Notes under the pieces: generated by a model | The model's database searches: none | Seen by the model: only the letters and a program-made list of their open reading frames with translations | Told to the model about the DNA's origin: nothing | Assembly (NCBI GenBank): GCA_038237475.1 | Contig: JBBRYS010000003.1 | Span: 310,001-374,000 of the forward strand | DNA: 64,000 nucleotides | Direction of reading: 5' to 3' | DNA from: JAOAPY01 sp038237475 | GTDB lineage: Bacteria > Acidobacteriota > Blastocatellia > Pyrinomonadales > Pyrinomonadaceae | Program-made: the position numbers and the translations under genes | In this document: piece after piece, positions 1-8,061 of the stretch | How the letters are laid out: each line of letters starts with the position of its first letter | How positions within the stretch are numbered: the first letter of the stretch is position 1

Positions 1-107
1 GACGTCTCGGTTGGCGCCGATCGATATTTGTTTTCCTCGCGACGGAAGTGGTCCTGCTGATCTGGATCAGAGACAGTCTGCTGCTTGAGATAGTGATGCT
101 GATTCAT
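1..107 (-). CDS. Possible start of a gene running off the left edge
   Basis: An ATG at 107-105 on the minus strand opens a frame of 35 codons without a stop up to the window edge. It starts MNQHHYLKQQ and continues as a polar, Gln- and Asp-rich N-terminus. I see no clear ribosome binding site upstream and recognise no family in so short a piece. It would be divergent from the S1/P1 nuclease gene. It may be a chance open frame. Confidence 0.3.
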   Translation of the reverse strand, partial: MNQHHYLKQQTVSDPDQQDHFRREENKYRSAPTET

Positions 108-209
108 CCAGTAGGTGTTTTAAAGTCCTGGCAAATGTGCCGCTAGCCGGCTTCTTTGACGAAATACGCCTTCATGCATCTCCCCAAAGACTCCTCGACT
201 AGAGCGATA

Positions 210-401
210 ATGGCTGATTCCAAATCTGTTGACAGCTTTGGCAAGAAGTCCTACAGTGCTCCGCATCTCGAAACTCACTCGGTCCTTCGCAGCGGGAAAT
301 TCTCATTCGGAAATCCGGGACTAAGTGCTATTCAGAACTGGAACGCAAAGCTGCTTTCGTTGTCCGGAAAGCGTAACTCACTTGGACGACTCGTTGCCTG
401 A
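210..401 (+). CDS. Small peptide, possibly with a lasso-like leader
   Basis: This 63-residue frame starts at an ATG with only a weak purine-rich stretch before it. Near its N-terminus it reads KKSYSAPHLETHSV, which resembles the Y-x-x-P-x-L element of lasso-type RiPP leader peptides found on many small proteins. The Gly and Thr that normally follow are not at the expected positions. The rest is rich in Ser, Gly and Asn. No maturation genes (B1/B2 protease, cyclase) lie in the window. The region upstream of the nuclease gene holds nothing else I recognise. It could be non-coding. Confidence 0.28.
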   Translation: MADSKSVDSFGKKSYSAPHLETHSVLRSGKFSFGNPGLSAIQNWNAKLLSLSGKRNSLGRLVA

Positions 402-490
402 CCTGATTCAGGAGCGACCCCTCGTTGGTTGCGCTCAATTCAAAAACATCTCTCACAGCTCTAACCGGTTTCACCACCAAAGGAGTCCCT

Positions 491-1408
491 ATGAACAAGA
501 CACCCGACCGACTCTTCAAGCGGAGTATGACCATCGGTCTAGTCTGCCTGGTACTTTGCACGCCCACTCTCACGCTGGGATGGGGTGCCGGCGGCCACAT
601 GATGGTGGCCCAAATAGCTTTCACCAGAATGAACGCGACAGCCAAAGCAAAGTCAGTCGAGTTGCTCGCATTGCCAATCCCTCCAGCGGCCATATCGGCG
701 AAGAGCAGGGACTTTGTTAATGCGTCACACTGGCCTGACGATTTGCGGCCTTTCCCGCAATTTGATTCTTTCAAAGCGCTTCACTTTATCGACAATCCTT
801 TTTCCGTCGATGGCACTTCCTTGCCTGCCGGCGTGCCCGAGCCGAACAATATAGTAAAGGCGCTTGAGGACAACGTGGAGATACTGAAGACAAACAGTGA
901 CAAGTTTGCCCAGGCCCAGGCTTTGCGTTTCATAATTCACTTTGTTGGTGATATTCATGAACCATTACATTGCGCTACTCGGGTTAGTGCCGATCATCCG
1001 GATGGCGACCGTGGTGGTAATTTGGTTTTGATCAAGATTCTCGGATCGAATGGTAAGTTGAAGTCAACCAACCTGCATAGCTATTGGGATGGCGGCATAG
1101 GGACTTTCCCGCCAACTGGGGCCAACTTTAGACCACCGGCGCTGAGTACCATTCCTGCCGCAGCGGCTCGAGTTAAAGCCAGCAACCCGGCAAACGACCC
1201 GGCCTTGAAGCTCTCTGATCCATTTAACTTTGCTGGGTGGGCAGACGAGAGTTTTGCGTTGGCCAAAGAAGTCGCTTACGACGGTATGAATAACGTGGTC
1301 ACGCCTTCAGCCGCTTACAAACGCAAGGCCCTGAAGGTAGCGCGCCAAAGAGTTGCGTGGGGTGGATATCGTCTGGCCGCGTTGCTGAATTCAATTTGGC
1401 CGAACTGA
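491..1408 (+). CDS. S1/P1-type secreted nuclease
   Basis: Zinc-dependent phosphodiesterase of the S1/P1 family, which cleaves single-stranded nucleic acid and removes 3'-phosphates; expected to act outside the cytoplasm. The 305-residue protein has a signal peptide of about 30 residues. Cleavage there would expose Trp31, and in this family the mature N-terminal Trp is itself a zinc ligand; His36 follows in WGAGGH. Further expected ligands are in HFVGDIHEPLH and in NLHSYWD. The ATG at 491 is chosen because AAAGGAG lies just before it and the signal peptide begins there; an in-frame start at 425 would add 22 residues without a better site. Neighbours do not suggest a pathway; nutrient scavenging is the usual role. 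Confidence 0.93.
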   Translation: MNKTPDRLFKRSMTIGLVCLVLCTPTLTLGWGAGGHMMVAQIAFTRMNATAKAKSVELLALPIPPAAISAKSRDFVNASHWPDDLRPFPQFDSFKALHFIDNPFSVDGTSLPAGVPEPNNIVKALEDNVEILKTNSDKFAQAQALRFIIHFVGDIHEPLHCATRVSADHPDGDRGGNLVLIKILGSNGKLKSTNLHSYWDGGIGTFPPTGANFRPPALSTIPAAAARVKASNPANDPALKLSDPFNFAGWADESFALAKEVAYDGMNNVVTPSAAYKRKALKVARQRVAWGGYRLAALLNSIWPN

Positions 1409-1438
1409 GGCTTTTTTAGATCTGCGTGAGACTCTCAG

Positions 1439-1466
1439 GAGGCCTTCTCAAATCTGACAAGGCCTC
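1439..1466. terminator. Hairpin between convergent genes
   Basis: Eight-base inverted repeat (GAGGCCTT / AAGGCCTC) with a 12-base loop in the 93-base gap between the nuclease gene and the converging TonB receptor gene. There is no clear T-run on either side, so termination is only plausible. Confidence 0.35.
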
Positions 1467-1501
1467 TTGCGAGCTGACACTCTTGCCACTTAGATACTGC
1501 A

Positions 1502-4042
1502 CTAGAAGGTCATTCCTACCTGCACCTGAAAGCTCCGTGGTGTCACAAAGTGCGTGCCACTGAAAGTTGATAGGAAGTTGTAAAGCGCTACCTTGTTGGC
1601 GAGGTTGAGCGCAGAAAACCGGAGCGTCATCTTTAGATGATCGGTACCTAATAAATTGTCCGTGCCGACGCTCAGGTCGAACAGGTGTCGCGGCGCCACG
1701 CGGGTTGGATTACTGTCGTCGTTTTGGGTCCCGTCTGCAGGTATGACCAGTCGCAGCGCACCACGGTTAGCTGAGGCACAACTCGTGATCGCATTGGTCG
1801 GAGTTGCAAACGTGTCACCGCAAAACAATCCAATCTGAGCTTGCTGATCTGCCGTGAGCCCAAGAGCTGAGGCAAAGTCTGGGACCGAACCTGCCACTAC
1901 ACCGCTGTCGTAGCGCCAGCTAAGCGATGCATAGGGAGCGATGCGCTTCCAGCGATTGAACTGATACTGCACCTGTGTTGTCTGCTGAAACTTTTGGTCA
2001 TGATCGATGCGAAAAACGCCGACCGGCAAATCTGAATTAAAGAATAGACCACCGCTTTCGGGCGGGAAAAATCGGGCGCGCGTATGACCCGCCACCAGCG
2101 AAGCCGAGAAGCCCTTATAGCTCGTCAAATTTACTCGCATCGACACACCGTCGATCTTCGATTGCTGCCACGAGATCGGGAATGTAATCGGAGTATCGAA
2201 GAGAGTGGCAAAGTCATAGGCGTTGAGTGTCTTCTTGATGAAGTAATCAACATCGAGGATTACTCGTTTACCAAAGCCCTGCTGAAAGCCCGCGTTGAAT
2301 TGATTTCTCGTTCCGGGTTTCAGCGCGGTGGCCGTAGCTCCACCAAAGTTGCCGTTGGCCAGGCCTCCCGCGCCCGTCGAACTGGATAGCACCAGGTTCT
2401 CGTTGTAGGGGGTCTCAAAGCTGCGCGTGAATGAACCGCGCAGGACAGTCCCGGTTGGTCGGAAAAGGTATGACACACCCAGCCGCGGCTGCACGGATTG
2501 ACCCTGACTGATGCCGCGATAGTTGTCGTAGCGGACACCGAGGTTCAACGTCAGACCACCCAGCGTCACTGCGTCCTGTCCGTAGGCGGCAAACTGCTTG
2601 ATATCGGTGTGCCCGGAAAAATGAAACAGTGTTCCAGCACGGGTCAAATCAAACGGCAAGAGGCCGGGTAGGAAACCCGGGCTCCCAGGATCGTTAAAAT
2701 TCGGATCAGTGATGCCAAACTGAAAAGCTTCCGTAAGGAATGTGTGGGAAAACTGTGCGCCAAATTTCGAGTTATGCTTTCCCCTGACGTAAGACAGGTC
2801 CGTGCGCATGCCCGCATTCGTCAAGCTTCGTCTTTGGCTGATCGTCGTGGGACTGTCGGCAAATACGGTGGCACTGGGAAAGTATTGCACCTGATCGCGT
2901 CGAAAGTATGGGTTAATCGTCAGCACTGAATTGGGGCTGAAGATGTGAACATAACCAGGCGCGATGTTGATCGATCGGACCAGCTGATTTTGATCCTGAG
3001 CCAGGCCTTGCTGATCAAATGTGTTTGGTATCTGAAAGTGGTTGCGCGCCAGTGACAGGTTTACGTGAATCGTATCGTTGGGACCAGCGCTGTAGTCGAA
3101 ACGATCGAATAAGCTCGTCGATGTGCCTCGATCGTGGAGGGCGGTGTACTCCGGCGAGTCAAGAAAACGGCCCGACCTTTCAAAATTGAAGGCGACAAAA
3201 TTTCCCGCCCGCTTCCCGCCGTAGGCCAATGCCAGCGAGGGAGCTACCGATCCGAATGTCCCAAAGTTGGTGTTGAAGCTGCCCGTCGGCTTCGTCTGAT
3301 TTAACCCGGAGCGAGTGATCACATTGACCACCAAGCTGGTCTTGTCACCATATTCAGCCGGCGTGGCGCCGGTGATCACTTCCATCGACTGTACAGCGTC
3401 AGGTGGAAGTTGCGTTGAAAAAGCCTTGCTTTGCTGATCAGAAATCGGCTGGTTGTCGACGGAAAAAGTTGTTTGTGCGTGATCGCCGAGCGGGTGAAAC
3501 ATGCCGTTGGACTCGGCCACTACGCCGGGAGCCGAGAGGGTGACAAGGTCGCTTAATCCCGACCCGGGGGAGCGCGTCGGCATTCGCTCGATCAGGCCTT
3601 GATCGAGATCAGTATGAGAAGTGGGAATATTCTCGAGGACTTCGTTACTACCGCTTGAACTGACCGTTACAGATTCGGTGGTCGCTCCGACGGCGAGCTG
3701 TACCGCTACAGTCATAGGTACGGACGTGCGCACACTCAAGCTCTGTTTCGACACTGCGAACCCGCTCGCTGTAGTAGTCAGCGAATATGAGTTCGGCGGC
3801 ACCCCGATAAACTTGAACGAGCCATCATTCTCGGTGTTGACGGAGCGTTTGAATCCCGTCACCGCGTTCTCAATCGTGACCGTGGCATTGGCCACTACTG
3901 CATTGTCTGGATCCGTAACAATTCCGTTGATGGTGCCGGCGGTACCCAGGGCCTGGCCCAGCGCCGCAACGGTTAGGATAGAAAAAAGCGTCACCACTCC
4001 CAACGAGAGAACTAAACCGCGGAGAATAAATTTATGAATCAT
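1502..4042 (-). CDS. TonB-dependent receptor with carboxypeptidase-regulatory domain
   Basis: Outer-membrane receptor of the acidobacterial 'Oar/CarbopepD_reg' type, 846 residues. A signal peptide ends near residue 30 (ALGQ). A carboxypeptidase-regulatory-like beta domain follows (about 35-115: TINGIVTDPDNAVVANATV), then a plug domain (about 130-245, with DNQPISDQQ and the VITGATPAEYGDK stretch) and a beta-barrel to the end. The last residues, QVQVGMTF, end in Phe as barrel proteins do. The start has GAGGT a short distance upstream. It is shorter than the roughly 1000-1200 residues common for this family in Acidobacteria, but nothing looks broken. The ligand cannot be told. It converges on the nuclease gene and stands alone. 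Confidence 0.94.
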   Translation of the reverse strand: MIHKFILRGLVLSLGVVTLFSILTVAALGQALGTAGTINGIVTDPDNAVVANATVTIENAVTGFKRSVNTENDGSFKFIGVPPNSYSLTTTASGFAVSKQSLSVRTSVPMTVAVQLAVGATTESVTVSSSGSNEVLENIPTSHTDLDQGLIERMPTRSPGSGLSDLVTLSAPGVVAESNGMFHPLGDHAQTTFSVDNQPISDQQSKAFSTQLPPDAVQSMEVITGATPAEYGDKTSLVVNVITRSGLNQTKPTGSFNTNFGTFGSVAPSLALAYGGKRAGNFVAFNFERSGRFLDSPEYTALHDRGTSTSLFDRFDYSAGPNDTIHVNLSLARNHFQIPNTFDQQGLAQDQNQLVRSINIAPGYVHIFSPNSVLTINPYFRRDQVQYFPSATVFADSPTTISQRRSLTNAGMRTDLSYVRGKHNSKFGAQFSHTFLTEAFQFGITDPNFNDPGSPGFLPGLLPFDLTRAGTLFHFSGHTDIKQFAAYGQDAVTLGGLTLNLGVRYDNYRGISQGQSVQPRLGVSYLFRPTGTVLRGSFTRSFETPYNENLVLSSSTGAGGLANGNFGGATATALKPGTRNQFNAGFQQGFGKRVILDVDYFIKKTLNAYDFATLFDTPITFPISWQQSKIDGVSMRVNLTSYKGFSASLVAGHTRARFFPPESGGLFFNSDLPVGVFRIDHDQKFQQTTQVQYQFNRWKRIAPYASLSWRYDSGVVAGSVPDFASALGLTADQQAQIGLFCGDTFATPTNAITSCASANRGALRLVIPADGTQNDDSNPTRVAPRHLFDLSVGTDNLLGTDHLKMTLRFSALNLANKVALYNFLSTFSGTHFVTPRSFQVQVGMTF

Positions 4043-4176
4043 TGCCTACCTCACTAAATTATCTGACTGGCACTTGCGCTGATCAGGATCGCTTCGCAGG
4101 CAAGGGTCCTTGATCAGCAGATGGGTCGCTGGACCACTGTGACAGGGAAATTCCGGCGAACCGCTGGCTTGATTAT

Positions 4177-4593
4177 TTAGGAGATAGCTGGTGGACCGCG
4201 GCCTGGATCAGTACCCGCGGCGCGCGAATGGAAAGAAAGTGACGGCGCGTGGACAGGCTTTAGGACCAGCGCCTGCGCCAACTGGATTTGCGGCGTGAAA
4301 AATTCAGAACTCGATAGATTTTGTTGGAACTGGCAGACGACGCATTCGCCTGATTGAACCGGCCCACGGGTTGACGATGTTGTCCCGCTATTCTGCAGCA
4401 GGTTGCTGGCGGTCGCTGCCGTAGTTCCAGGGATTTGGCGGTGGCTGTGAACTGCCTGTGTCGTGGCCCCATAAGCGAAGACGAAAAGCAGTACATAGCT
4501 CAGCACTCGCGCCGGGCGGGCTCGCGGTGAAAAGTCGAAAATGCTCAGCTTTTTATTCACTTTTGAAGAATTGTCGCCGTCAGGCAAAGGCAC
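4177..4593 (-). CDS. Small DUF2946-like protein with CxxC
   Basis: A 138-residue protein with a hydrophobic segment near residues 28-45 followed by AVHSHRQ, then GECVVCQFQQN, then a C-terminus with RGPP. This order (membrane/signal segment, His pair, CxxCQ, Arg-x-Pro-Pro tail) is typical of small DUF2946-type proteins that often sit near heavy-metal genes. That fits the CusF-like gene just upstream on the same strand, and a role in metal handling is inferred only from this. The GTG start at 4593 has no good ribosome binding site, so the true start is uncertain. Confidence 0.6.
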   Translation of the reverse strand: MPLPDGDNSSKVNKKLSIFDFSPRARPARVLSYVLLFVFAYGATTQAVHSHRQIPGTTAATASNLLQNSGTTSSTRGPVQSGECVVCQFQQNLSSSEFFTPQIQLAQALVLKPVHAPSLSFHSRAAGTDPGRGPPAIS

Positions 4594-4670
4594 CTTAATA
4601 CTATGCTCGCGGCCTTGTCAACATGACACCTAACAGCGGGACAGTGGCAAGAGCGAGTCAAAGAGTCGTC

Positions 4671-5027
4671 TCATTTCTTCCTGATCGCCGTAATCACCAA
4701 TCCGCCGACGCCGTTCTCAATCGTGAACTCAATCTGGTCATTCGGCTTGGTTCCATCAAGTAGTGCTTTGCTCTTAACGTGAAATTCCATCGTCATGGCC
4801 GGCATCAAGCCTTTGATCTCTTGATGATCGATCTCGATCGTGGTGGTCTTCTCATGCACGGCAATCACCTTGCCCTCTCCCTGATAGCTGGTAGTAGCGA
4901 CTGCTGCAGCGGGTCCTGTGACCTTCGGCGCGGTGGACGGATTGCTGCTGCACACTGTCAATCCAAGCACCGGCAGCAATGCAAGCGTCAGCGACCAGCG
5001 TCGTGATCGGACTCTAATGATGTCCAA
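4671..5027 (-). CDS. CusF-like periplasmic copper-binding protein
   Basis: CusF/copper-binding family: these small beta-barrel proteins bind Cu(I)/Ag(I) in the periplasm and hand it to efflux systems. The region KVIAVHEKTTTIEIDHQEIKG followed by LMPAMTMEFHVK carries the family's conserved His and Met-x-x-Met-x-Met residues. I chose the TTG at 5027 because AGGAG lies eight bases upstream; a TTG at 5075 overlaps the stop of the upstream gene but lacks a site. From 5027 the product is 118 residues with a signal sequence and a Cys at residue 26, possibly a lipoprotein although Val at -1 is atypical. No CusA/CusB genes lie in the window. Confidence 0.85.
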   Translation of the reverse strand: MDIIRVRSRRWSLTLALLPVLGLTVCSSNPSTAPKVTGPAAAVATTSYQGEGKVIAVHEKTTTIEIDHQEIKGLMPAMTMEFHVKSKALLDGTKPNDQIEFTIENGVGGLVITAIRKK

Positions 5028-5071
5028 TTGTTTCTCTCCTTCGCAGCTTCCCGGGTGGAGACATGCTGGGC

Positions 5072-5959
5072 TCAATACCGGTGCGACGGCAGCCCCACGT
5101 GAATGTGTGGCCCTGTAGCCGTCCCTGGAATCGCCTGGCGAAACGCCGAGAAGGGAATACCGTGGCTGCGCAAATACTCCATCACTGCTTTGCCTTCGAT
5201 GCTCTCGGGGTTGAGAGACAAGTCCATCGCATTGCGGTGGTCCAACCGCCAGCGATCGTGAATCGCACCCTGGCCCAGTACCGCAATCGGCAAAGCGTGT
5301 CCGAACTGCTGCCGGAAGAAAGCATCAACAGAACTCGCCTGAGCAATAGCCCAGGAAGCGCTGCCATTGAAGCGTATGAACGAGGTGGTCAGCACCATCC
5401 CGCCTTTCGGCACACGCCTCAGCTTTGCCATCTGTTTTTCACTTTCAACTTCGACCAGCACCTGGGCCATCTGCGTATCAGCTCCAGCCATCAACCTGCG
5501 CACATCATCGATTTTGGTGACGGCAGCAGTGGCTGCTGTTTGGGCCGCTTCCAGCTCCTTTTTCGCGATCAGTCCCTGCGTAAACAGCACCTCGCTTTGG
5601 CTGGCCTTCTCTTGCGCTCTTTTCAGTTCCTTTTCATAAAGGGGCAGCAGCTTTTCCAGACTTGCTTTGTATTCCCTGGTAGCGTTGATATATTCATCAC
5701 GCAGCTTTTCAAGTTCAGTAGGCGCCTTTGCAGCCGGCTTAGCAGCTTGCCGCTGAGGTCGCTTATTTTGCGCGTTCACTGAAGCGGCGCCAAGCTGCAG
5801 AGCCAGAGCCAACAGGACCACTAACGGCAAACAACACTTTGTGGCGAATGACGGAACACAAATCGGAACCAGCGAACGCATGAAGTTAAGCAAGGCAAGC
5901 AAGTGTTCTTGCTCGTGGACTGCAGCCTTGCAGCTGATTGTGTGCGCGTCAGGCCTCAT
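5072..5959 (-). CDS. Coiled-coil / M15-like peptidase
   Basis: Secreted or periplasmic protein of 295 residues. After an N-terminal hydrophobic signal (about 45-62, ending in VNAQ) comes a Pro/Ala linker and a long helical hairpin (about 75-175) containing LFTQGLIAKKELEAAQ, a pattern typical of membrane-fusion-protein and TolC hairpins. The C-terminal domain has the zinc-ligand layout of M15 peptidases: LDHRNAMDLSL (His and Asp) and GPHIHVG (His-x-His). M15 enzymes cut D-Ala-containing peptidoglycan peptides; that substrate is inferred. ATG 5959 has GAAGGA before it and starts two bases after the stop of the upstream gene, suggesting coupling. ATG 5881 is an alternative that gives a more usual signal peptide. 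Confidence 0.72.
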   Translation of the reverse strand: MRPDAHTISCKAAVHEQEHLLALLNFMRSLVPICVPSFATKCCLPLVVLLALALQLGAASVNAQNKRPQRQAAKPAAKAPTELEKLRDEYINATREYKASLEKLLPLYEKELKRAQEKASQSEVLFTQGLIAKKELEAAQTAATAAVTKIDDVRRLMAGADTQMAQVLVEVESEKQMAKLRRVPKGGMVLTTSFIRFNGSASWAIAQASSVDAFFRQQFGHALPIAVLGQGAIHDRWRLDHRNAMDLSLNPESIEGKAVMEYLRSHGIPFSAFRQAIPGTATGPHIHVGLPSHRY

Positions 5960-5961
5960 TC

Positions 5962-6183
5962 TTATCCTTCGTGCTGTTGGCGGTAGGCGGTAAAGCCTTC
6001 TATAGCGCCCTCGTGCATTCGCTCCGGACGGACATAGAGCCAGTGCTTATCAAATTCTTCGTCGGTCATTTCGGGTTGCGAGCTTCGCTCCTTATTTTTG
6101 AGCCAGGCCTCAACCCACTGCCGGACTTCCGGATCATTATTAAGCGCCGTCCGCGCCGAATGCATGTTAATTGGTGAACTCAT
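5962..6183 (-). CDS. Hypothetical 73-residue protein
   Basis: Small soluble, charged protein starting MSSPINMHSARTALNN and containing EVRQWVEAWLKNKERS and a C-terminal YRQQHEG. The ATG at 6183 follows AAAAGGAAATAAAC, a good ribosome binding site, and is preferred over the long upstream extension. The stop codon lies two bases before the start of the M15-like gene, so the two are probably co-transcribed and translationally coupled. I do not recognise the family. The sequence looks mostly helical and has no membrane segment. Confidence 0.6.
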   Translation of the reverse strand: MSSPINMHSARTALNNDPEVRQWVEAWLKNKERSSQPEMTDEEFDKHWLYVRPERMHEGAIEGFTAYRQQHEG

Positions 6184-6244
6184 GTTTATTTCCTTTTGTG
6201 ATTCGGATTGGCTTCTCAGCTTAGTATGCTCTTGCATCCGGACT

Positions 6245-7141
6245 CTACAGGATTCTCCTGGTTTCAAAAAAACATTCCTTACCTGACACGGGATCCTCGA
6301 ATGCAATCGATTTGGCCAGCAGTTTTAGTGGCCGCAAAAAATCATCTTTGGCAACAGTGTCTGTAACATACGCGGGATACAGACCGTCATTCAAGATGGG
6401 AATTCCGAGCGCCGCCATATGCAGGCGAAGCTGATGCTTCTTGCCGGACACTGGACGCAGTTCATAAGTGCTGGTGCCCGTGGCTCCGAGATCCAGCAAG
6501 TGGATTTGCGTTTCTGCATTCGCTTCGCCGGCAACTTCCTGCATGCGAAAGAAAGGTTCTCCGGTAACTATGCGGCTGCGGCGCGTGATCGGGAAATCAG
6601 ATGCTGCGGCCGGCGTTGCTGCCATCGCTTCATAGACCTTCCGGACTTTGCGCTCACGAAACAAAGCGGTGTACCGGCCTCTGGTTCGCGGATTAACAGA
6701 AAAAAGCACTACGCCCGCGGTGGCGCGATCGAGACGATGAATCGGCACGAGGGATTCCGGCCGGCCACTATTTTTCAAACGTACCAGTAGCGATTCTCGC
6801 AGGAAGCGGCCGGCAGGAATCACCGGCAAAAAGTGTGGCTTGTCTACAGCGAGGAGATGATCATCTTCATAGAGTATCTCGGCGGTGAACGGTATGTGCG
6901 GTTCACTCTCCACTTTGCGATAGTAATAGATGCATGATCCCGCCCGGTAAAGACTATGAGGAGTAATCTGCGCCCCGGTTTCATCGGTCACATGGCCCTG
7001 CTGCATGCGCGCCACCCAGTCCGGACCCGCAACGTTGGGAAAGTGCGCCAGCAGAAAATCAAAGACAGTATTCCAGGAGCCCACCGGCAGCCGGTGTGAG
7101 CTGGGACCAATCCCGTCGATCGTTGGAGGTGGTGTCTTCAA
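6245..7141 (-). CDS. RluA-family pseudouridine synthase
   Basis: Converts uridine to pseudouridine in rRNA or tRNA. The 298-residue protein carries the RluA-family active-site motif HRLDRATAG with catalytic Asp138, the preceding YEDDHLLAVDKP strand, and the C-terminal GKKHQLRLHMAALGIPILND region. It has an N-terminal S4-like or degenerate segment (about 20-75). The closest functional types are RluA/TruC-like enzymes, and the target base cannot be told from sequence alone. The TTG start at 7141 is preceded by GGAGAAG, a good site. It is divergent from the release-factor-like gene, with under 100 bases between them. Confidence 0.9.
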   Translation of the reverse strand: MKTPPPTIDGIGPSSHRLPVGSWNTVFDFLLAHFPNVAGPDWVARMQQGHVTDETGAQITPHSLYRAGSCIYYYRKVESEPHIPFTAEILYEDDHLLAVDKPHFLPVIPAGRFLRESLLVRLKNSGRPESLVPIHRLDRATAGVVLFSVNPRTRGRYTALFRERKVRKVYEAMAATPAAASDFPITRRSRIVTGEPFFRMQEVAGEANAETQIHLLDLGATGTSTYELRPVSGKKHQLRLHMAALGIPILNDGLYPAYVTDTVAKDDFLRPLKLLAKSIAFEDPVSGKECFFETRRIL

Positions 7142-7239
7142 GCTTTACTTCTCCGGGCTTTCAATTCTCTCGCGTATGGTTACTATAAGCATTCAGCCGG
7201 TCGTGAGCGAAATGCAGGCTGAGTTTGATGGAGAGTTCG

Positions 7240-7587
7240 ATGATAATTTTGCCCGAATCAGATGAGGAATTGTTACGGGAATGCGAGGTCGATACTTTTC
7301 GCTCGAGCGGCCCCGGAGGTCAGCACGTTAACAAGACTGAGAGCGCGGTGCGACTGAGACATCTGCCTTCCGGTATGGTGGTGACGTCTCAGCAGGAGCG
7401 CAGCCAGCATCGAAACAAAGCAATCTGCCTGGAAAAACTGCGCGCTGAGGCTGAGCACCGTAATTACCGGCCGCCTAAACGGGTACCGACTCGCGTCCCG
7501 CGCAGCGTTAAGAATCGCACCCTCGAAGAAAAAGCGCGGCGCGCCAATGTGAAACGGCTGCGTGGCAAGCCTTCTGCTGATGAATGA
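7240..7587 (+). CDS. Peptide chain release factor-like GGQ protein
   Basis: A 115-residue RF-1-domain protein with RSSGPGGQHVNKTESAVR; the GGQ tripeptide (residues 26-28) is the peptidyl-tRNA hydrolysis motif. It lacks the codon-recognition domains of RF1/RF2 and ends in a basic tail (RSVKNRTLEEKARRANVKRLRGK). It therefore belongs with the ArfB/YaeJ-like or RF-H-like small factors implicated in ribosome rescue. The ATG at 7240 is chosen for the GGAG six bases before it; an ATG at 7225 is an alternative. The pseudouridine synthase gene lies divergently next door, both translation-related. Confidence 0.88.
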   Translation: MIILPESDEELLRECEVDTFRSSGPGGQHVNKTESAVRLRHLPSGMVVTSQQERSQHRNKAICLEKLRAEAEHRNYRPPKRVPTRVPRSVKNRTLEEKARRANVKRLRGKPSADE

Positions 7588-7596
7588 GATGCAGAC

Positions 7597-8040
7597 TCAG
7601 AATTCCGCTGAGGTGGAGGTGTTGGCTACCGCAGTGGTTGTAGGAGCGCGCTGCCTCTGGAAGGCAAAGCGATCGGCCAACAGAAAATTGACCAGGGAAC
7701 ATAGCGCGACGCTGATCAAATTGGATCCGGTGATATTGAGATGCAACTGTCCCACTAACAGGCTCATGAAGAGTAAATTGCCGGCGAGCGATACCAGACC
7801 ATTCGAGAGATTGAACTTCAGGAGACGTGCCAATGTCTCAGCCACGGAACCCGAAGGCCGGTCGCGCCAGGTCCATCGTTGATGCCAGACAAAATTGTTC
7901 AGCACAGCCAGTTCGACCGCGATACCCGTCGCCGCCATATAAGGCAACGCATGCGCTCCATGCGTGAGCAGGAAAAGGGTTGCTGTTTGCAGGGCAAAGC
8001 CAAGCACGCCGACCGCATTAAACTTTAACCAATGGACCAT
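7597..8040 (-). CDS. GtrA-family membrane protein
   Basis: Four-helix membrane protein of the GtrA family, small flippase-like proteins that help move polyprenyl-linked sugars or related lipid-linked glycans across the inner membrane. Conserved features seen are LKFNAVGVLGFALQ at the start, NNFVWHQRWTW in the middle and LADRFAFQR at the end. I chose ATG 8040; an in-frame TTG at 8058 would add six residues. Neither has a clear ribosome binding site. It follows the CDP-alcohol phosphotransferase gene closely on the same strand, so the pair probably act on a shared lipid-linked product. Confidence 0.85.
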   Translation of the reverse strand: MVHWLKFNAVGVLGFALQTATLFLLTHGAHALPYMAATGIAVELAVLNNFVWHQRWTWRDRPSGSVAETLARLLKFNLSNGLVSLAGNLLFMSLLVGQLHLNITGSNLISVALCSLVNFLLADRFAFQRQRAPTTTAVANTSTSAEF

Positions 8041-8061
8041 AGCGCAACTGGTTTTCAAGTC

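Noticed and set aside
5063..5782. Plus-strand open frame of 239 codons opposite the M15-like gene
   Set aside because: It is antisense to a gene with clear motifs and has no ribosome binding site or recognisable domain.
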